Assembly: GCA_910576555.1 (NCBI GenBank)
Contig: CAJTIY010000001.1
Span: forward strand, 744,001-808,000
Reading direction: 5' to 3'
DNA length: 64,000 nt
Origin: an uncultured Alistipes sp.
Lineage (GTDB): Bacteria > Bacteroidota > Bacteroidia > Bacteroidales > Rikenellaceae
Shown: one piece after another, positions 16,967-26,494 of the stretch
How positions within the stretch are numbered: position 1 is the stretch's first letter
Layout of the letters: every line of letters starts with the position of its first letter
Translations under genes and position numbers: made by a program
Notes under the pieces: generated by a model
What the model saw: only the letters and a program-made list of their open reading frames with translations
What the model was told of the DNA's origin: nothing
The model's database searches: none

Positions 16967-17887
16967 TCAATTTTCGCTTTGCACGATTCCTATTATGTCT
17001 TTCAATCTTTCGATGCCCAGCCGCTCCATCTCCGCGGGCAGCGCCTCGACGATCTTCTTCGAAGCGTAGGGATCGACCAGATTCGCCGCGCCGACCTCGA
17101 CGGCCGTGGCGCCGGCCATCATCATCTCGATGACGTCGCGGGCCGACCGCACGCCGCCGCAGCCGATCACCGGCACCGAGCAGGCCTTCGCCACCTGATA
17201 GACCATGCGCACGGCCACGGGGAAGATAGCAGGACCCGAGAAGCCGCCCATCGTGTTGGCGATCACCGGGCGCCGGCGCCGCACGTCGATGCGCATGCCG
17301 AGCATCGTATTGATGAGGCACAGTCCGTCGGCCCCTGCCTCCTCGCACGCCCGGGCGATCGCGACGATGTCCGTGACGTTGGGCGAGAGCTTGATGTAGA
17401 CCGGCTTGCGCGTCACGGCCTTCACGGCGCGCGTCACCTCGGCCGCCGCCTCGGGCGACGTACCGAACGACATGCCCCCGTGCCGCACATTGGGGCACGA
17501 AACGTTGACCTCGATCAGGCCCACCTGCTCCTCGCGGTCGATCCGCTCGCAGCAGTAGGCGTACTCCTCGACCGAGAAGCCCGAAATGTTGGCGATCACG
17601 GGCTTATGGAAGAACTCGCGCAGCCGCGGCAGCTCCTCGGCGATGACATGGTCGATGCCCGGGTTCTGCAGCCCCACGGCATTGATCATCCCCTCGGCGC
17701 ACTCGGCGATGCGTGGCGTAGGGTTGCCGAAGCGCGGCTCGCGGGTCGTGCCCTTGAAGGAGAACGAACCGAGGATGTCAATGTCGTAGAAGTCGCGGAA
17801 CTCGTTGCCGTAGCCGAACGTGCCGCTGGCCGGAATGACGGGGTTGTCCAACCTCAACCCGGAAAGTATGACGGAAGTGTCTATCAT
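16967..17887 (-). CDS. pyrD: Dihydroorotate dehydrogenase B, catalytic subunit
   Basis: It oxidises dihydroorotate to orotate with FMN. The start at 17887 (MIDTSVILSGLRLDNP) gives 306 residues, the class 1B size. An upstream ATG at 17926 would add 13 poorly matching residues. Motifs include VIPASGTFGYGNEF, the catalytic-Cys region EVNVSCPNVRHGG and the FMN-phosphate loop VPVIGCGGV. The pyrK gene for the electron-transfer subunit lies immediately upstream, confirming the NAD-linked class 1B type. Confidence 0.95.
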   Translation of the reverse strand: MIDTSVILSGLRLDNPVIPASGTFGYGNEFRDFYDIDILGSFSFKGTTREPRFGNPTPRIAECAEGMINAVGLQNPGIDHVIAEELPRLREFFHKPVIANISGFSVEEYAYCCERIDREEQVGLIEVNVSCPNVRHGGMSFGTSPEAAAEVTRAVKAVTRKPVYIKLSPNVTDIVAIARACEEAGADGLCLINTMLGMRIDVRRRRPVIANTMGGFSGPAIFPVAVRMVYQVAKACSVPVIGCGGVRSARDVIEMMMAGATAVEVGAANLVDPYASKKIVEALPAEMERLGIERLKDIIGIVQSEN

Positions 17888-17942
17888 ATCGCTTCTGTTC
17901 GGGACATGCGGCCCGACGGGCCGCATGTCCCCCGTTATCCAT

Positions 17943-18683
17943 TCACCAAAGGATCTCGCCTTTGCGCATCACCGGGCCCTCCTTGCAGATGCGCTTGTTG
18001 CCCGTAAGCGCCTTGCAGGAGCAGCCCATGCAGGCGCCGAAACCGCACCCCATGCGCTCCTCGAAGGAGAGCTGCCCGTCCTGCTCCATGGCCTCGCACA
18101 GCGCCCGCAGCATCGGCAGCGGGCCGCAGGCGTAGAAGTAATCGAAGTCGAGGCCGCGCGCGGCGATAGCCGTCGTCACGAAGCCCCGCACGCCGCGCGA
18201 GCCGTCGGCCGTGGCGACCGTCACGTCGCACCCGAGCGCCCGGAACTCCTCCTCGTAGAAGAGCTCGGCCGCGGTGTTGAAGCCCAGCACCACGCTCGGG
18301 CGCTTCCCCTCGGCGAGCAGCCGCTTCGCCAGATTGTAGAGCGGAGGCACGCCCACGCCGCCGCCCACGAGGAGCGGACGGCGGGTGTCGACGGCCGTCG
18401 AGAAGCCGTTGCCGAGCCCCGTGAGCAGGTCGAGCCGCTCGCCCGGGAGCATGCGGCTCATCTGTTCCGTACCGTCGCCCACGACCTTGTAGATCAGCGT
18501 GAGGGTCCGCTCGTCGAAGTCGCACACCGAAATCGGACGCCGCAGGTATCTGCCCTCCAGCGCGATGTTGACGAACTGCCCCGGAGCGGCGATCCACTGC
18601 GTGTCGCCCTCCAGCACCATGCGCCATACCGCATCGGTCAGCGGCTCGTTGCGGAGGATCGTATATATGCCGTTCTTGTACAT
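17943..18683 (-). CDS. pyrK: Dihydroorotate dehydrogenase B, electron-transfer subunit
   Basis: The start at 18683 (MYKNGIYTIL) gives 246 residues. It forms a heterotetramer with PyrD and passes electrons to NAD. It has an FAD-binding domain (RRPISVCDF), an NAD domain (LLVGGGVGVPPLY) and a [2Fe-2S] Cys cluster (MGCGFGACMGCSC, with a later ICKEG). The start overlaps the carB stop by one base (TGATG), which indicates coupled translation. The frame is open far upstream through carB, but that is a shadow. Confidence 0.93.
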   Translation of the reverse strand: MYKNGIYTILRNEPLTDAVWRMVLEGDTQWIAAPGQFVNIALEGRYLRRPISVCDFDERTLTLIYKVVGDGTEQMSRMLPGERLDLLTGLGNGFSTAVDTRRPLLVGGGVGVPPLYNLAKRLLAEGKRPSVVLGFNTAAELFYEEEFRALGCDVTVATADGSRGVRGFVTTAIAARGLDFDYFYACGPLPMLRALCEAMEQDGQLSFEERMGCGFGACMGCSCKALTGNKRICKEGPVMRKGEILW

Positions 18684-21600
18684 CACTTCGAATCGATGGT
18701 CGACACGCGAAGCGTGATCTCCTCCAGTACGTCCAGCAGCACCTTGACCGTCTCGAGCGCCGTGAAGACCGTCACGTTGTTCTCGACGGCCGTGCGGCGG
18801 ATTTCGTAACCGTCGAGGCGGGTGTTGTGCTGGTTGATGTCGATCGTATTGATCACGTAGCTGACATGTCCCTGTCGCAGCGCGTCGATGATTTCCGAGC
18901 TGCCCTCGCTCAGCTTGCGGCGCGTGCGGGTGCGGATGCCGTGCCCGCGCAGGAACTCGGCCGTACCCGTCGTCGCCTCGACGTTGAAGCCGAGGTCGTA
19001 GAAGCGGCGCACGAGCGGCAGGGCCGCATCCTTGTCGCGGTCGGCGATCGTCACGAAGATCGTACCGTAGTTCGAGACGTTCATGCCCGTGGCCTGCAGC
19101 GCCTTGTAGAGCGCGCGGGTGAGCTTGTCGTCGTAACCGATCGCCTCGCCCGTCGACTTCATCTCGGGCGACAGGTAGCTGTCCATGCCGCGGATCTTGG
19201 CGAACGAGAAGGCCGGGGCCTTGACGTACCAGCGCTCCTTCTCCTTGCCATAAACCGACTCGATGCCCTGCTCGCGGAGGCTCTTGCCGAGGATCACCTG
19301 CGTGGCGATGTGGGCCATAGGCACGCCCGTGGACTTCGAGAGGAAGGGCACCGTGCGCGACGAACGGGGGTTGACCTCGATGACGTAGACCTCGTCGTCC
19401 TTGTCGAGGATGAACTGGATGTTGTAGAGACCTACGATGCCGATCCGAAGACCCAGACGCACCGTGTAGTCGATGATCTTGCGCTTGGCGGCCTCCGAGA
19501 CGCTGAACGTCGGGTAGACGCTGATCGAGTCGCCCGAGTGGATGCCCGTGCGCTCGACGTGCTCCATGATGCCGGGGATGAAGACCTCGCGGCCGTCGCA
19601 GATGGCGTCGACCTCGAGCTCCTTGCCCATGATGTAGCGGTCGACGAGCACCGGCTGGTCGACGTTGACCTCGACGGCCGTCTGGAGGTAGTGGCGCAAG
19701 CGCTCCTCGTTGGAGACGATCTGCATCGCACGGCCGCCCAGCACGTAGCTCGGACGCACGAGCACCGGATAGCCGATGCGCGCCGCGGCGCGGACGCCGG
19801 CCTCGATGTCGGTGACGGCCTCGGCCTCGGGCTGCGGGATGCCCAGCTCCTCCATGATGCGCTCGAAGCAGCCGCGGTCCTCGGCGTTGCGGATCGCCTC
19901 GCAGTCGGTGCCGATGATGGGCACGCCCAGCTCGGCGAGCGGCTCGGCGAGGTTGATGGCGGTCTGTCCGCCCAGCGAGACGACGATCGCCTTCGGCCGC
20001 TCGAGGTGGATGACGTTCATCACGTCCTCCACGGTCAGCGGTTCGAAGTAGAGCTTGTCGCTCGTGGTGTAGTCGGTGGAGACGGTCTCGGGGTTGTTGT
20101 TGACGATGATCGCCTCGTAGCCCGCCTCGCGGATCGACCAGATGGCGTGCACGGTCGAATAGTCGAACTCGACGCCCTGACCGATGCGGATCGGGCCCGA
20201 GCCAAGCACCACGATCTTCTCCTTGGCGCTCACCACCGACTCGTTCTCCTCCTCGTAGGTCGAGTAGAAGTAGGGCACGTACGACGCGAACTCGCTGGCG
20301 CACGTGTCGATCATCTTGTAGACGGGGAAGATGCCGTGCTCGGCGCGCAGGCGGTACATCTCGTGCTCGGTCATGCCCCACAGACGGCCGATGAACTTGT
20401 CGCTGAAGCCCATGCGCTTGGCGTCGCGCAGCGTCTCGACGTCGCCCGGATGGGCCGCCACGACGCGCTCGAACTCGACGATGTTCTTGAACTTCTCGAG
20501 GAAGAACATGTCGATCTTCGTATTGTTGTAGATCAGCACGAGGTCGACGCCGAGGCGGATGAGCTGCGCGATGGCGTAGAGGCGGTCGTCGGTCGGCTCC
20601 TTGATGTAGGCGAGCAGATCGTCGGCCGTCCAGTCGTCGAACTTCTTGTGGTAGATGTGGCAGACGCCCGTCTCGAGCGAACGCACGGCCTTGAGGAGCG
20701 ACTCCTCCATCGTACGGCCGATCGACATCACCTCGCCTGTGGCCTTCATCTGGGTGCCGAGCCGGTTCGAGGCGTCGGAGAACTTGTCGAAGGGGAAGCG
20801 GGCCACCTTCGTGACGATGTAGTCGAGCGTCGGTTCGAACGACGCCGGGGTGTTGGCCAGCCGGATCTCATCGAGCGTGAGCCCCACGGCGACCTTGGCC
20901 GTGACGCGAGCGATCGGATAACCCGACGCCTTCGACGCGAGGGCCGACGAACGCGACACGCGGGGATTGACCTCGATCAGGTAGTACTTGAACGAGAGAG
21001 GATCCAGTGCGAACTGCACGTTGCAGCCGCCCTCGATCTTCAGCGCGCGGATGATCTTTAGCGCCGAGTCGCGCAGCATCTGGAACTCCTTGTTGGTGAG
21101 TGTCTGGCTCGGAGCCACGACGATCGAGTCGCCCGTATGCACGCCCACCGGATCGATGTTCTCCATGCAACAGATGCTGATGGCCGTGTCGTTGGCGTCG
21201 CGCATCACCTCGTACTCGATCTCCTTGTAACCCTTGATGCTCTTCTCGACCAGCACCTGATGCACGGGCGAGAGGGCGAGGGCGTTGCGCATCATCTCGC
21301 GCAGCTCCGCCTCGTCGTCGGCGAAACCGCCGCCCGTGCCGCCCAGCGTGAAGGCGGGACGCAGCACTACGGGATAGCCGATGCGCGCGGCGACCTCGGC
21401 GCCCTCCTCGACCGAGGTGGCGATTTCGGACGGAAGCACCGGCTCGCCCAGCTCCTCGCAGAGCTCCTTGAAGAGCTCGCGGTCCTCGGCGCGCTCGATC
21501 GACTCGAACGACGTGCCGAGAATCTCGACCTGACACTCCTCCAGAATGCCCTTCTTGGCCAGCTGCACGGCCAGATTGAGACCCGTCTGTCCGCCCAGAC

Positions 21601-21865
21601 CCGGCACGATGGCGTCGGGGCGCTCGTAGCGGATGATCTTGGCGATGTATTCGAGCGTCAGCGGCTCCATGTAGACCTTGTCGGCGATGTGCGTGTCGGT
21701 CATGATCGTCGCCGGATTGGAGTTGACGAGGATCACCTCGTAGCCCTCCTCGCGCAGGGCCAGACAGGCCTGCGTTCCCGCATAGTCGAACTCGGCGGCC
21801 TGCCCGATGACGATCGGACCCGAACCGATGACCAGAACCTTCTTGATATCTTTTCTTTTAGGCAT
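18683..21865 (-). CDS. carB: Carbamoyl-phosphate synthase large chain
   Basis: This 1060-residue chain makes carbamoyl phosphate from bicarbonate, ammonia and two ATP. Both homologous ATP-grasp halves are present: VLVIGSGPIVIGQAAEFDY at the start and KIVVLGSGPIRIGQGVEFDY in the middle. Metal-binding ENPRVSRSS-type motifs are present in each half, seen as IEVNPRVSRSSALASKA and IEVNPRSSRTVPFLSK. A C-terminal MGS-like allosteric domain contains VSYVINTIDINQHN. It overlaps carA by 8 bases and pyrK by 1. Confidence 0.97.
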   Translation of the reverse strand: MPKRKDIKKVLVIGSGPIVIGQAAEFDYAGTQACLALREEGYEVILVNSNPATIMTDTHIADKVYMEPLTLEYIAKIIRYERPDAIVPGLGGQTGLNLAVQLAKKGILEECQVEILGTSFESIERAEDRELFKELCEELGEPVLPSEIATSVEEGAEVAARIGYPVVLRPAFTLGGTGGGFADDEAELREMMRNALALSPVHQVLVEKSIKGYKEIEYEVMRDANDTAISICCMENIDPVGVHTGDSIVVAPSQTLTNKEFQMLRDSALKIIRALKIEGGCNVQFALDPLSFKYYLIEVNPRVSRSSALASKASGYPIARVTAKVAVGLTLDEIRLANTPASFEPTLDYIVTKVARFPFDKFSDASNRLGTQMKATGEVMSIGRTMEESLLKAVRSLETGVCHIYHKKFDDWTADDLLAYIKEPTDDRLYAIAQLIRLGVDLVLIYNNTKIDMFFLEKFKNIVEFERVVAAHPGDVETLRDAKRMGFSDKFIGRLWGMTEHEMYRLRAEHGIFPVYKMIDTCASEFASYVPYFYSTYEEENESVVSAKEKIVVLGSGPIRIGQGVEFDYSTVHAIWSIREAGYEAIIVNNNPETVSTDYTTSDKLYFEPLTVEDVMNVIHLERPKAIVVSLGGQTAINLAEPLAELGVPIIGTDCEAIRNAEDRGCFERIMEELGIPQPEAEAVTDIEAGVRAAARIGYPVLVRPSYVLGGRAMQIVSNEERLRHYLQTAVEVNVDQPVLVDRYIMGKELEVDAICDGREVFIPGIMEHVERTGIHSGDSISVYPTFSVSEAAKRKIIDYTVRLGLRIGIVGLYNIQFILDKDDEVYVIEVNPRSSRTVPFLSKSTGVPMAHIATQVILGKSLREQGIESVYGKEKERWYVKAPAFSFAKIRGMDSYLSPEMKSTGEAIGYDDKLTRALYKALQATGMNVSNYGTIFVTIADRDKDAALPLVRRFYDLGFNVEATTGTAEFLRGHGIRTRTRRKLSEGSSEIIDALRQGHVSYVINTIDINQHNTRLDGYEIRRTAVENNVTVFTALETVKVLLDVLEEITLRVSTIDSK

Positions 21866-22949
21866 TTTTTCGCTCCTCCATGATTTTAGTGAACTTCTTG
21901 AACAGATAGCGGCTGTCCTGCGGACCCGACGCGCTCTCGGGGTGGTACTGCATCGAGAAGACCCCGTCGGCCTTGCACTCCACGCCCTCGGCCGTGCCGT
22001 CGAGCATGTTCACGTGGGTCAGTTCGAGCCCCGTGCCCTCCAGCGAGGCGATATCCACGGCATAGCTGTGGTTCTGGCTCGTGATCTCGATAAGTCCCGT
22101 GGCGAGGCACTTCACGGGGTGGTTGCCGCCGCGGTGGCCGAACTTCATCTTGAAGGTCCGGGCGCCGTAGGCGATCGAGATGAGCTGATGTCCCATGCAG
22201 ATGCCGAAGATCGGCAGCTTGCCCCGCAGCCGGCGGACCAGTTCGATCACGGGCTGCACGTCCTCCGGGTTGCCGGGGCCGTTCGAAAGGACGATGCCGT
22301 CGGGACGGAAGGCCATGATCTCCTCGAGCGTCGAGTCGAAGGGCACCACCGTGACGTTGCACCCCACGCGGTTGAGCTGGCGGATGATGTTGTTCTTGAT
22401 GCCGCAGTCGATGGCCACCACGTCGTATTTGTGGTTCGGGACGCGCGACATCCAGCGCTTCCGGCAGCTCACGCGCGAAACCATATCGTGAGGCATTTCG
22501 TAGGCGCGCAGACGGGCGAGCGCCTCCTCGGTCGGGGTCGCGGCATCGGTCACGATCACCTTCTGCGAACCTTCGTCGCGGATGATGCGCGTCAGCGCAC
22601 GCGTGTCGACGCCCCAGATGGCGGGGATGTCGTACTCCTCGAACACCTCGTTCAAGGTCTTCGTGTAGCGGAAGTTCGAGGGCAGGTCGTTGTACTCGCG
22701 CACGATCATGCCGCCGATGGTCGGCGTGCGGGTCTCGTAGTCCTCGTCGGCCATGCCGTAGTTGCCGATCAGCGGGTAGGTCATCACCACCATCTGATCC
22801 GTATACGACGGATCGGACATGATCTCCTGATACCCCACCATCGAGGTGTTGAAGACGATCTCGTTGATCGCCTCGCGATCGGACCCGAAGCCGTAGCCGT
22901 AGAATTCGCGGCCGTTTTCCAGAACGATTTTCTTGGTAAATGGTTTCAT
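21858..22949 (-). CDS. carA: Carbamoyl-phosphate synthase small chain (glutaminase)
   Basis: The 363-residue glutamine amidotransferase supplies ammonia to CarB. The class I triad is intact, with the nucleophile in IFGICMGHQLIS and the His/Glu pair in MQYHPESASGP. The N-terminal small-chain domain (GYGFGSDREAINEIVFNTSM) is complete. It lies 6 bases after pyrC and overlaps carB by 8 bases. Confidence 0.96.
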   Translation of the reverse strand: MKPFTKKIVLENGREFYGYGFGSDREAINEIVFNTSMVGYQEIMSDPSYTDQMVVMTYPLIGNYGMADEDYETRTPTIGGMIVREYNDLPSNFRYTKTLNEVFEEYDIPAIWGVDTRALTRIIRDEGSQKVIVTDAATPTEEALARLRAYEMPHDMVSRVSCRKRWMSRVPNHKYDVVAIDCGIKNNIIRQLNRVGCNVTVVPFDSTLEEIMAFRPDGIVLSNGPGNPEDVQPVIELVRRLRGKLPIFGICMGHQLISIAYGARTFKMKFGHRGGNHPVKCLATGLIEITSQNHSYAVDIASLEGTGLELTHVNMLDGTAEGVECKADGVFSMQYHPESASGPQDSRYLFKKFTKIMEERKNA

Positions 22950-22955
22950 CCTTAT

Positions 22956-24230
22956 CTATTGGTTTTTCATCGTTTCGTCGCGATAGACCTCCCGACCGTT
23001 CACCGCCGTGAGTACGGCGCGGCCCTGCACCCGCCAACCCTCGAAAGGCGTGGCGCGCCCCTTCGAGAGGAACGCCGCGGGATCCACCTCCCACCGCGCA
23101 TCGAGGTCGAGGACCGTGAAGTCGGCCGCATCGCCCGCCGCAACGCCCCCCTCGAGGCCGAACAGGCGCCGGGGATTCACAGCCATGAGCGTCACGAGCC
23201 GTTCGAGCGAAACGACGCCCGGCAGCACGAGGTGCGTATAGAGAAGCGGGAAGGCGCACTCGAGCCCCACGATACCCATCGCGCTGCCGACCAGACCGCG
23301 ACTCTTCTCTTCGGCCGTGTGGGGCGCATGGTCGGTGGCGATCGCCTCGATCGTACCGTCGGCGATGCCGGCCAGCAGCGCTTCGCGGTCGGCGCGGCCG
23401 CGCAGCGGCGGATTCATCTTGAAACGGCCCTCCTCGCGCAGATCCTCGTCCGTGAGCAGCAGGTAGTGGGGCGCCGTCTCGCAGCTCACGGGCAGCCCCG
23501 CGGCTTTAGCGCGCCGCACCAGTTCGACGCTCTCCTTCGTCGAAACGTGGCAGACATGATACCGGCAGCCGGTCTGTCCGACCAGCCGGATGTCGCGCTC
23601 GACCTGCCGCCATTCGCTCTCGGAGCAGATCCCCCGGTGTCCGTGGGCGCGGCAGTAAGCGCCATCGTGGATATAACCGCCGCGCAGCAGTTCGTCGACC
23701 TCGCAGTGGGCGACGATCGGCCTCCCGACCGCTGCGGCCCGGCGCATCGCCTCGGCCATCAGCTCCTCGGACTGCACGCCGCGGCCGTCGTCCGAAAAAC
23801 CGACCGCATAGGGCGCCAGCGCCGCGAAGTCGACCAGCTCGCCGCAGCCCCGCTGCCCCATCGTGATGCAGCCGTAGGGGTAGACCCGCACGACGGCGTC
23901 GCGGCGGATGATGTCGCGCTGCAGCCCGAGCGTCTCCGGCGTATCGGGCGCCGGACGAAGGTTGGGCATCGAACACACGGCCGTATACCCGCCGCGGGCC
24001 GCCGCGGCCGTACCCGTGGCGATGGTCTCCTTCTGCGGGAAACCCGGCTCGCGCAGGTGGACATGCACGTCCACGAACCCCGGCACGAGGCGCCGCCCGC
24101 CGAGCGGCACGACCCGGTCGCCCGCACGCGGTTCGTCGTCGGCCGTCACGCGACCCTCTTCGACCGCCAGCCGGCCCCGCTCGAAGCGGCCATCGCGGAA
24201 AATCTCCGCATCGGTGTAAATCGTTCTCAT
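22956..24230 (-). CDS. pyrC: Dihydroorotase
   Basis: The enzyme cyclises carbamoyl aspartate to dihydroorotate. The 424-residue protein is the long PyrC/AllB-like type I form. It has the metal-binding VDVHVHLREPGFPQKE, GRPIVAHCE, HVCHVSTKESVE and catalytic ATDHAPHT motifs. It is the first structural gene of the pyr operon. It follows a leader ORF and a terminator ending 14 bases before its ATG, so its expression is probably controlled by attenuation. Confidence 0.95.
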   Translation of the reverse strand: MRTIYTDAEIFRDGRFERGRLAVEEGRVTADDEPRAGDRVVPLGGRRLVPGFVDVHVHLREPGFPQKETIATGTAAAARGGYTAVCSMPNLRPAPDTPETLGLQRDIIRRDAVVRVYPYGCITMGQRGCGELVDFAALAPYAVGFSDDGRGVQSEELMAEAMRRAAAVGRPIVAHCEVDELLRGGYIHDGAYCRAHGHRGICSESEWRQVERDIRLVGQTGCRYHVCHVSTKESVELVRRAKAAGLPVSCETAPHYLLLTDEDLREEGRFKMNPPLRGRADREALLAGIADGTIEAIATDHAPHTAEEKSRGLVGSAMGIVGLECAFPLLYTHLVLPGVVSLERLVTLMAVNPRRLFGLEGGVAAGDAADFTVLDLDARWEVDPAAFLSKGRATPFEGWRVQGRAVLTAVNGREVYRDETMKNQ

Positions 24231-24244
24231 CGAACCCGGAATAC

Positions 24245-24276
24245 AAAAAAATAGGGCAACCGGAACAGTTACCCTA
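24245..24276 (-). terminator. Candidate attenuator before pyrC
   Basis: On the minus strand a 9-bp stem, TAGGGTAAC (24268-24276) with GTTGCCCTA (24252-24260) and a 7-base loop, is followed by seven T residues (24245-24251). It lies between the promoter and pyrC, and its first stem bases are the stop codon of the leader ORF. A ribosome reaching the stop would block hairpin formation. Confidence 0.72.
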
Positions 24277-24375
24277 ATAAAACAATGATGCCGAAACCCG
24301 CTGCGAATGGAAATCCCATCGGTTATCCGGCTGCCGGAATACGTGCGCGGAGGATATGCGGGAGATACGATTCAT
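24274..24375 (-). CDS. Leader peptide of the pyr operon (33 aa, predicted)
   Basis: The ATG at 24373-24375 lies about 23 bases after the predicted transcription start. The ORF runs 33 codons (MNRISRISSAHVF... ending SASLFY), and its TAG stop forms the foot of the attenuator stem. The layout is like the enterobacterial pyrBI leader, where coupled translation at low UTP opens the terminator. The mRNA just before the stop is U-rich. The peptide has no run of one amino acid. This is inferred from position, with no homologue recognised. Confidence 0.5.
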   Translation of the reverse strand: MNRISRISSAHVFRQPDNRWDFHSQRVSASLFY

Positions 24376-24404
24376 AAAGGTCTCGGGATCGTTATAATCG
24401 TGCA

Positions 24405-24436
24405 CAAAGATAGCGTATTTTCGCACCGTGCACAAA
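24405..24436 (-). promoter_or_regulatory. Promoter of the pyrimidine operon
   Basis: On the minus strand TTTG (24433-24436), a 20-base spacer and TATCTTTG (24405-24412) form a near-perfect Bacteroidetes housekeeping promoter. Transcription would start near 24398, leaving a 168-base leader that holds the leader ORF and the attenuator. Confidence 0.72.
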
Positions 24437-24574
24437 ACTTTCGGCCGAAAATTTATCAACATTCGCTCCACAGCCCGAAATCGCCGGAGGTCCCGCCGCG
24501 GCTCCTCACCCGCCCGCCGGATCCGATGCGGCCGTGCCCGTCGGACACCCCGCCGCCCGCCCCGCACGAATATA

Positions 24575-24606
24575 TTTGCACCGCACGGCCGCTTGCACTA
24601 TCTTTG
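24575..24606 (+). promoter_or_regulatory. Promoter of the ZIP transporter gene
   Basis: TTTG (24575-24578), a 20-base spacer and TATCTTTG (24599-24606) fit the Bacteroidetes consensus. The element lies about 50 bases upstream of the ATG. A second TATATTTG overlaps the -33 box at 24571-24578. Confidence 0.65.
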
Positions 24607-24656
24607 CAGCGACCGGCAGGCACCGTCGCACGACGGCCTCCGAATCCGCCCCGAAC

Positions 24657-25457
24657 ATGAACCACGACCTTCTGCTCCCCCTGCTGCTGACGCTGGGCGC
24701 CGGACTGGCGACCGGCATAGGCAGCGCTTTGGCCTTCCTCGCCCGCCACACCAACAAGCGGCTGCTCTCCTTCTCGCTCGGACTCTCGGGCGGGGTGATG
24801 ATCTACGTCTCGTTCGTCGAACTGCTCCGGCAGGCCGACACGACGCTCGCCGCCGAGTGGGGCGCACGCAACGCCTCGCTCATCTGCGCGGCGAGCTTCT
24901 TCGCCGGAATCCTCCTGATCGGCATCATCGACCGCCTCGTGCCGTCGTTCGAGAACCCCCACGAGGCGCGCGCGGTCGAGGAGCTGAACGACGCGCCGCG
25001 CAACCCGCGGCTCATGCGCATGGGGCTGCTGACGGCGCTGGCCATCGGCATTCACAACTTCCCGGAGGGCATCGCCACCTTCGCCGCGGCGATGGACGAC
25101 ACAGCGCTGGGCGTGGCGATCGCCGTGGCCATCGCCATACACAACATCCCCGAGGGCATCGCCGTCTCTATCCCGATCTACTACGCCACGGGCAACCGCC
25201 GCAAGGCCTTCCTGCTCTCGCTCCTCTCGGGCCTCGCCGAGCCGGTGGGCGCCGTGCTGGCATGGGCGTTGCTGGCCCCCTTCATGTCGCCGACGCTCAT
25301 GGGCTGCCTGCTCGCCGGCGTGGCGGGCATCATGGTCTTCATCTCGATCGACGAGCTGCTGCCCGCAGCCCGCGAATACGGCGAGGCGCACACCTCGATC
25401 TACGGCGTAGTGGCGGGCATGGCCGTGATGGCCGCGAGCCTCATCCTGCTGGCTTGA
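24657..25457 (+). CDS. zupT: ZIP-family metal transporter (ZupT-like)
   Basis: The start at 24657 (MNHDLLLPLLL) gives 266 residues with about eight membrane segments. Two metal-binding helices carry the ZIP motifs HNFPEGIATF and HNIPEGIAVS, typical of ZupT zinc/divalent-metal importers. Frame-open sequence upstream is not conserved and crosses the promoter. The gene stands alone ahead of a CaCA exchanger gene on the same strand, 86 bases away. Confidence 0.9.
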   Translation: MNHDLLLPLLLTLGAGLATGIGSALAFLARHTNKRLLSFSLGLSGGVMIYVSFVELLRQADTTLAAEWGARNASLICAASFFAGILLIGIIDRLVPSFENPHEARAVEELNDAPRNPRLMRMGLLTALAIGIHNFPEGIATFAAAMDDTALGVAIAVAIAIHNIPEGIAVSIPIYYATGNRRKAFLLSLLSGLAEPVGAVLAWALLAPFMSPTLMGCLLAGVAGIMVFISIDELLPAAREYGEAHTSIYGVVAGMAVMAASLILLA

Positions 25458-25543
25458 CGGAAACGACGAGCGACACGCGCATCCCCGCGGACCATCGGAC
25501 GACGCCACAACCGGCACAACGAACAAAAAAACGACACGACGAA

Positions 25544-26494
25544 ATGAATCTGCTCTTCCTCCTCCTCGGCCTCGCGATGATCCTCGGCGGCGCCCATTTT
25601 CTCACGGACGGCGCTGCGGCCGTGGCACAGCGTTTCCGCGTTCCGGAGTTCGTCATCGGCCTCACGATCGTGGCCATCGGCACCTCGACGCCCGAACTGG
25701 TGGTCTCGCTGCTCTCGGCCGCCGGCGGGCAGAGCGACATGGCCATCGGCAACGTGGTGGGCTCGAACCTGTTCAACGTCTTCGTCATCGTCGGCATCTG
25801 CGCCCTGATCCGCCCCCTGCCCCTCACGGCAGGCAACATCCGCCGCGACATCCCGTTCGGCTTCGCGGCCGCCGTGCTGCTCTTCGCCATGACCTCCGAC
25901 CGGCTGCTGCACCCCGGCGGCGCCGACCGGCTCGGCCGGGGCGACGGCATCATCATGCTCGTGCTCTACGTCGGTCTGATGCTCTATACGATCCGTTCGG
26001 CGGGCCGCACCGCGCCCCCCGAAGCCGCCCCCGCACGCTCCGGACCGAAGCCGTGGATCGCCGTGGCGATGATCGTCGGCGGTCTGGCCGCACTGGTGGG
26101 CGGCGGCGAGCTCTTCCTCAAGCACGCCACGGCCATCGCCCGCCATCTCGGCGTCAGCGAGTCGGTGATCGCCATCACGCTCGTCGCGGGCGGCACCTCG
26201 CTGCCCGAGCTGGCGGCCTCGGCGGTCTCGGTCGTGAAGGGAAAAACGGAACTGGCGCTGGGAAACGTCGTCGGCTCGAACATCGCCAACATCCTGCTGA
26301 TTCTGGGCACCTCGGCGACGATCCGTCCGCTGACGATGGGCGGCATCACCCCTGTCGACACGGGCATGGTGGTCTTGAGCGCCCTCCTGCTGTTCGTCGC
26401 GGCGTTCACTTTCCGGCGCCGAACGATCGACCGCTGGGAAGGGGCAATCTTTCTGGCGATCTACGCCGCCTACATGGTCTACCTGCTCCGCTGA
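25544..26494 (+). CDS. Calcium/sodium antiporter of the CaCA family (YrbG-like)
   Basis: The start at 25544 (MNLLFLLLGLAM) gives 316 residues and about ten membrane segments in two inverted halves. Each half has an alpha-repeat: GTSTPELVVSLLSA with GNVVGSNLFN, and GGTSLPELAASAVS with GNVVGSNIAN. These Glu-containing motifs bind Ca2+ or Na+. The 3' end overlaps the convergent mutY gene by 16 bases. Confidence 0.9.
   Translation: MNLLFLLLGLAMILGGAHFLTDGAAAVAQRFRVPEFVIGLTIVAIGTSTPELVVSLLSAAGGQSDMAIGNVVGSNLFNVFVIVGICALIRPLPLTAGNIRRDIPFGFAAAVLLFAMTSDRLLHPGGADRLGRGDGIIMLVLYVGLMLYTIRSAGRTAPPEAAPARSGPKPWIAVAMIVGGLAALVGGGELFLKHATAIARHLGVSESVIAITLVAGGTSLPELAASAVSVVKGKTELALGNVVGSNIANILLILGTSATIRPLTMGGITPVDTGMVVLSALLLFVAAFTFRRRTIDRWEGAIFLAIYAAYMVYLLR

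Noticed and set aside
18827..21061. 744-codon plus-strand frame over carB
   Set aside because: Antisense shadow with Asp/Val/Arg-rich repeats and no domain. carB is unambiguous.
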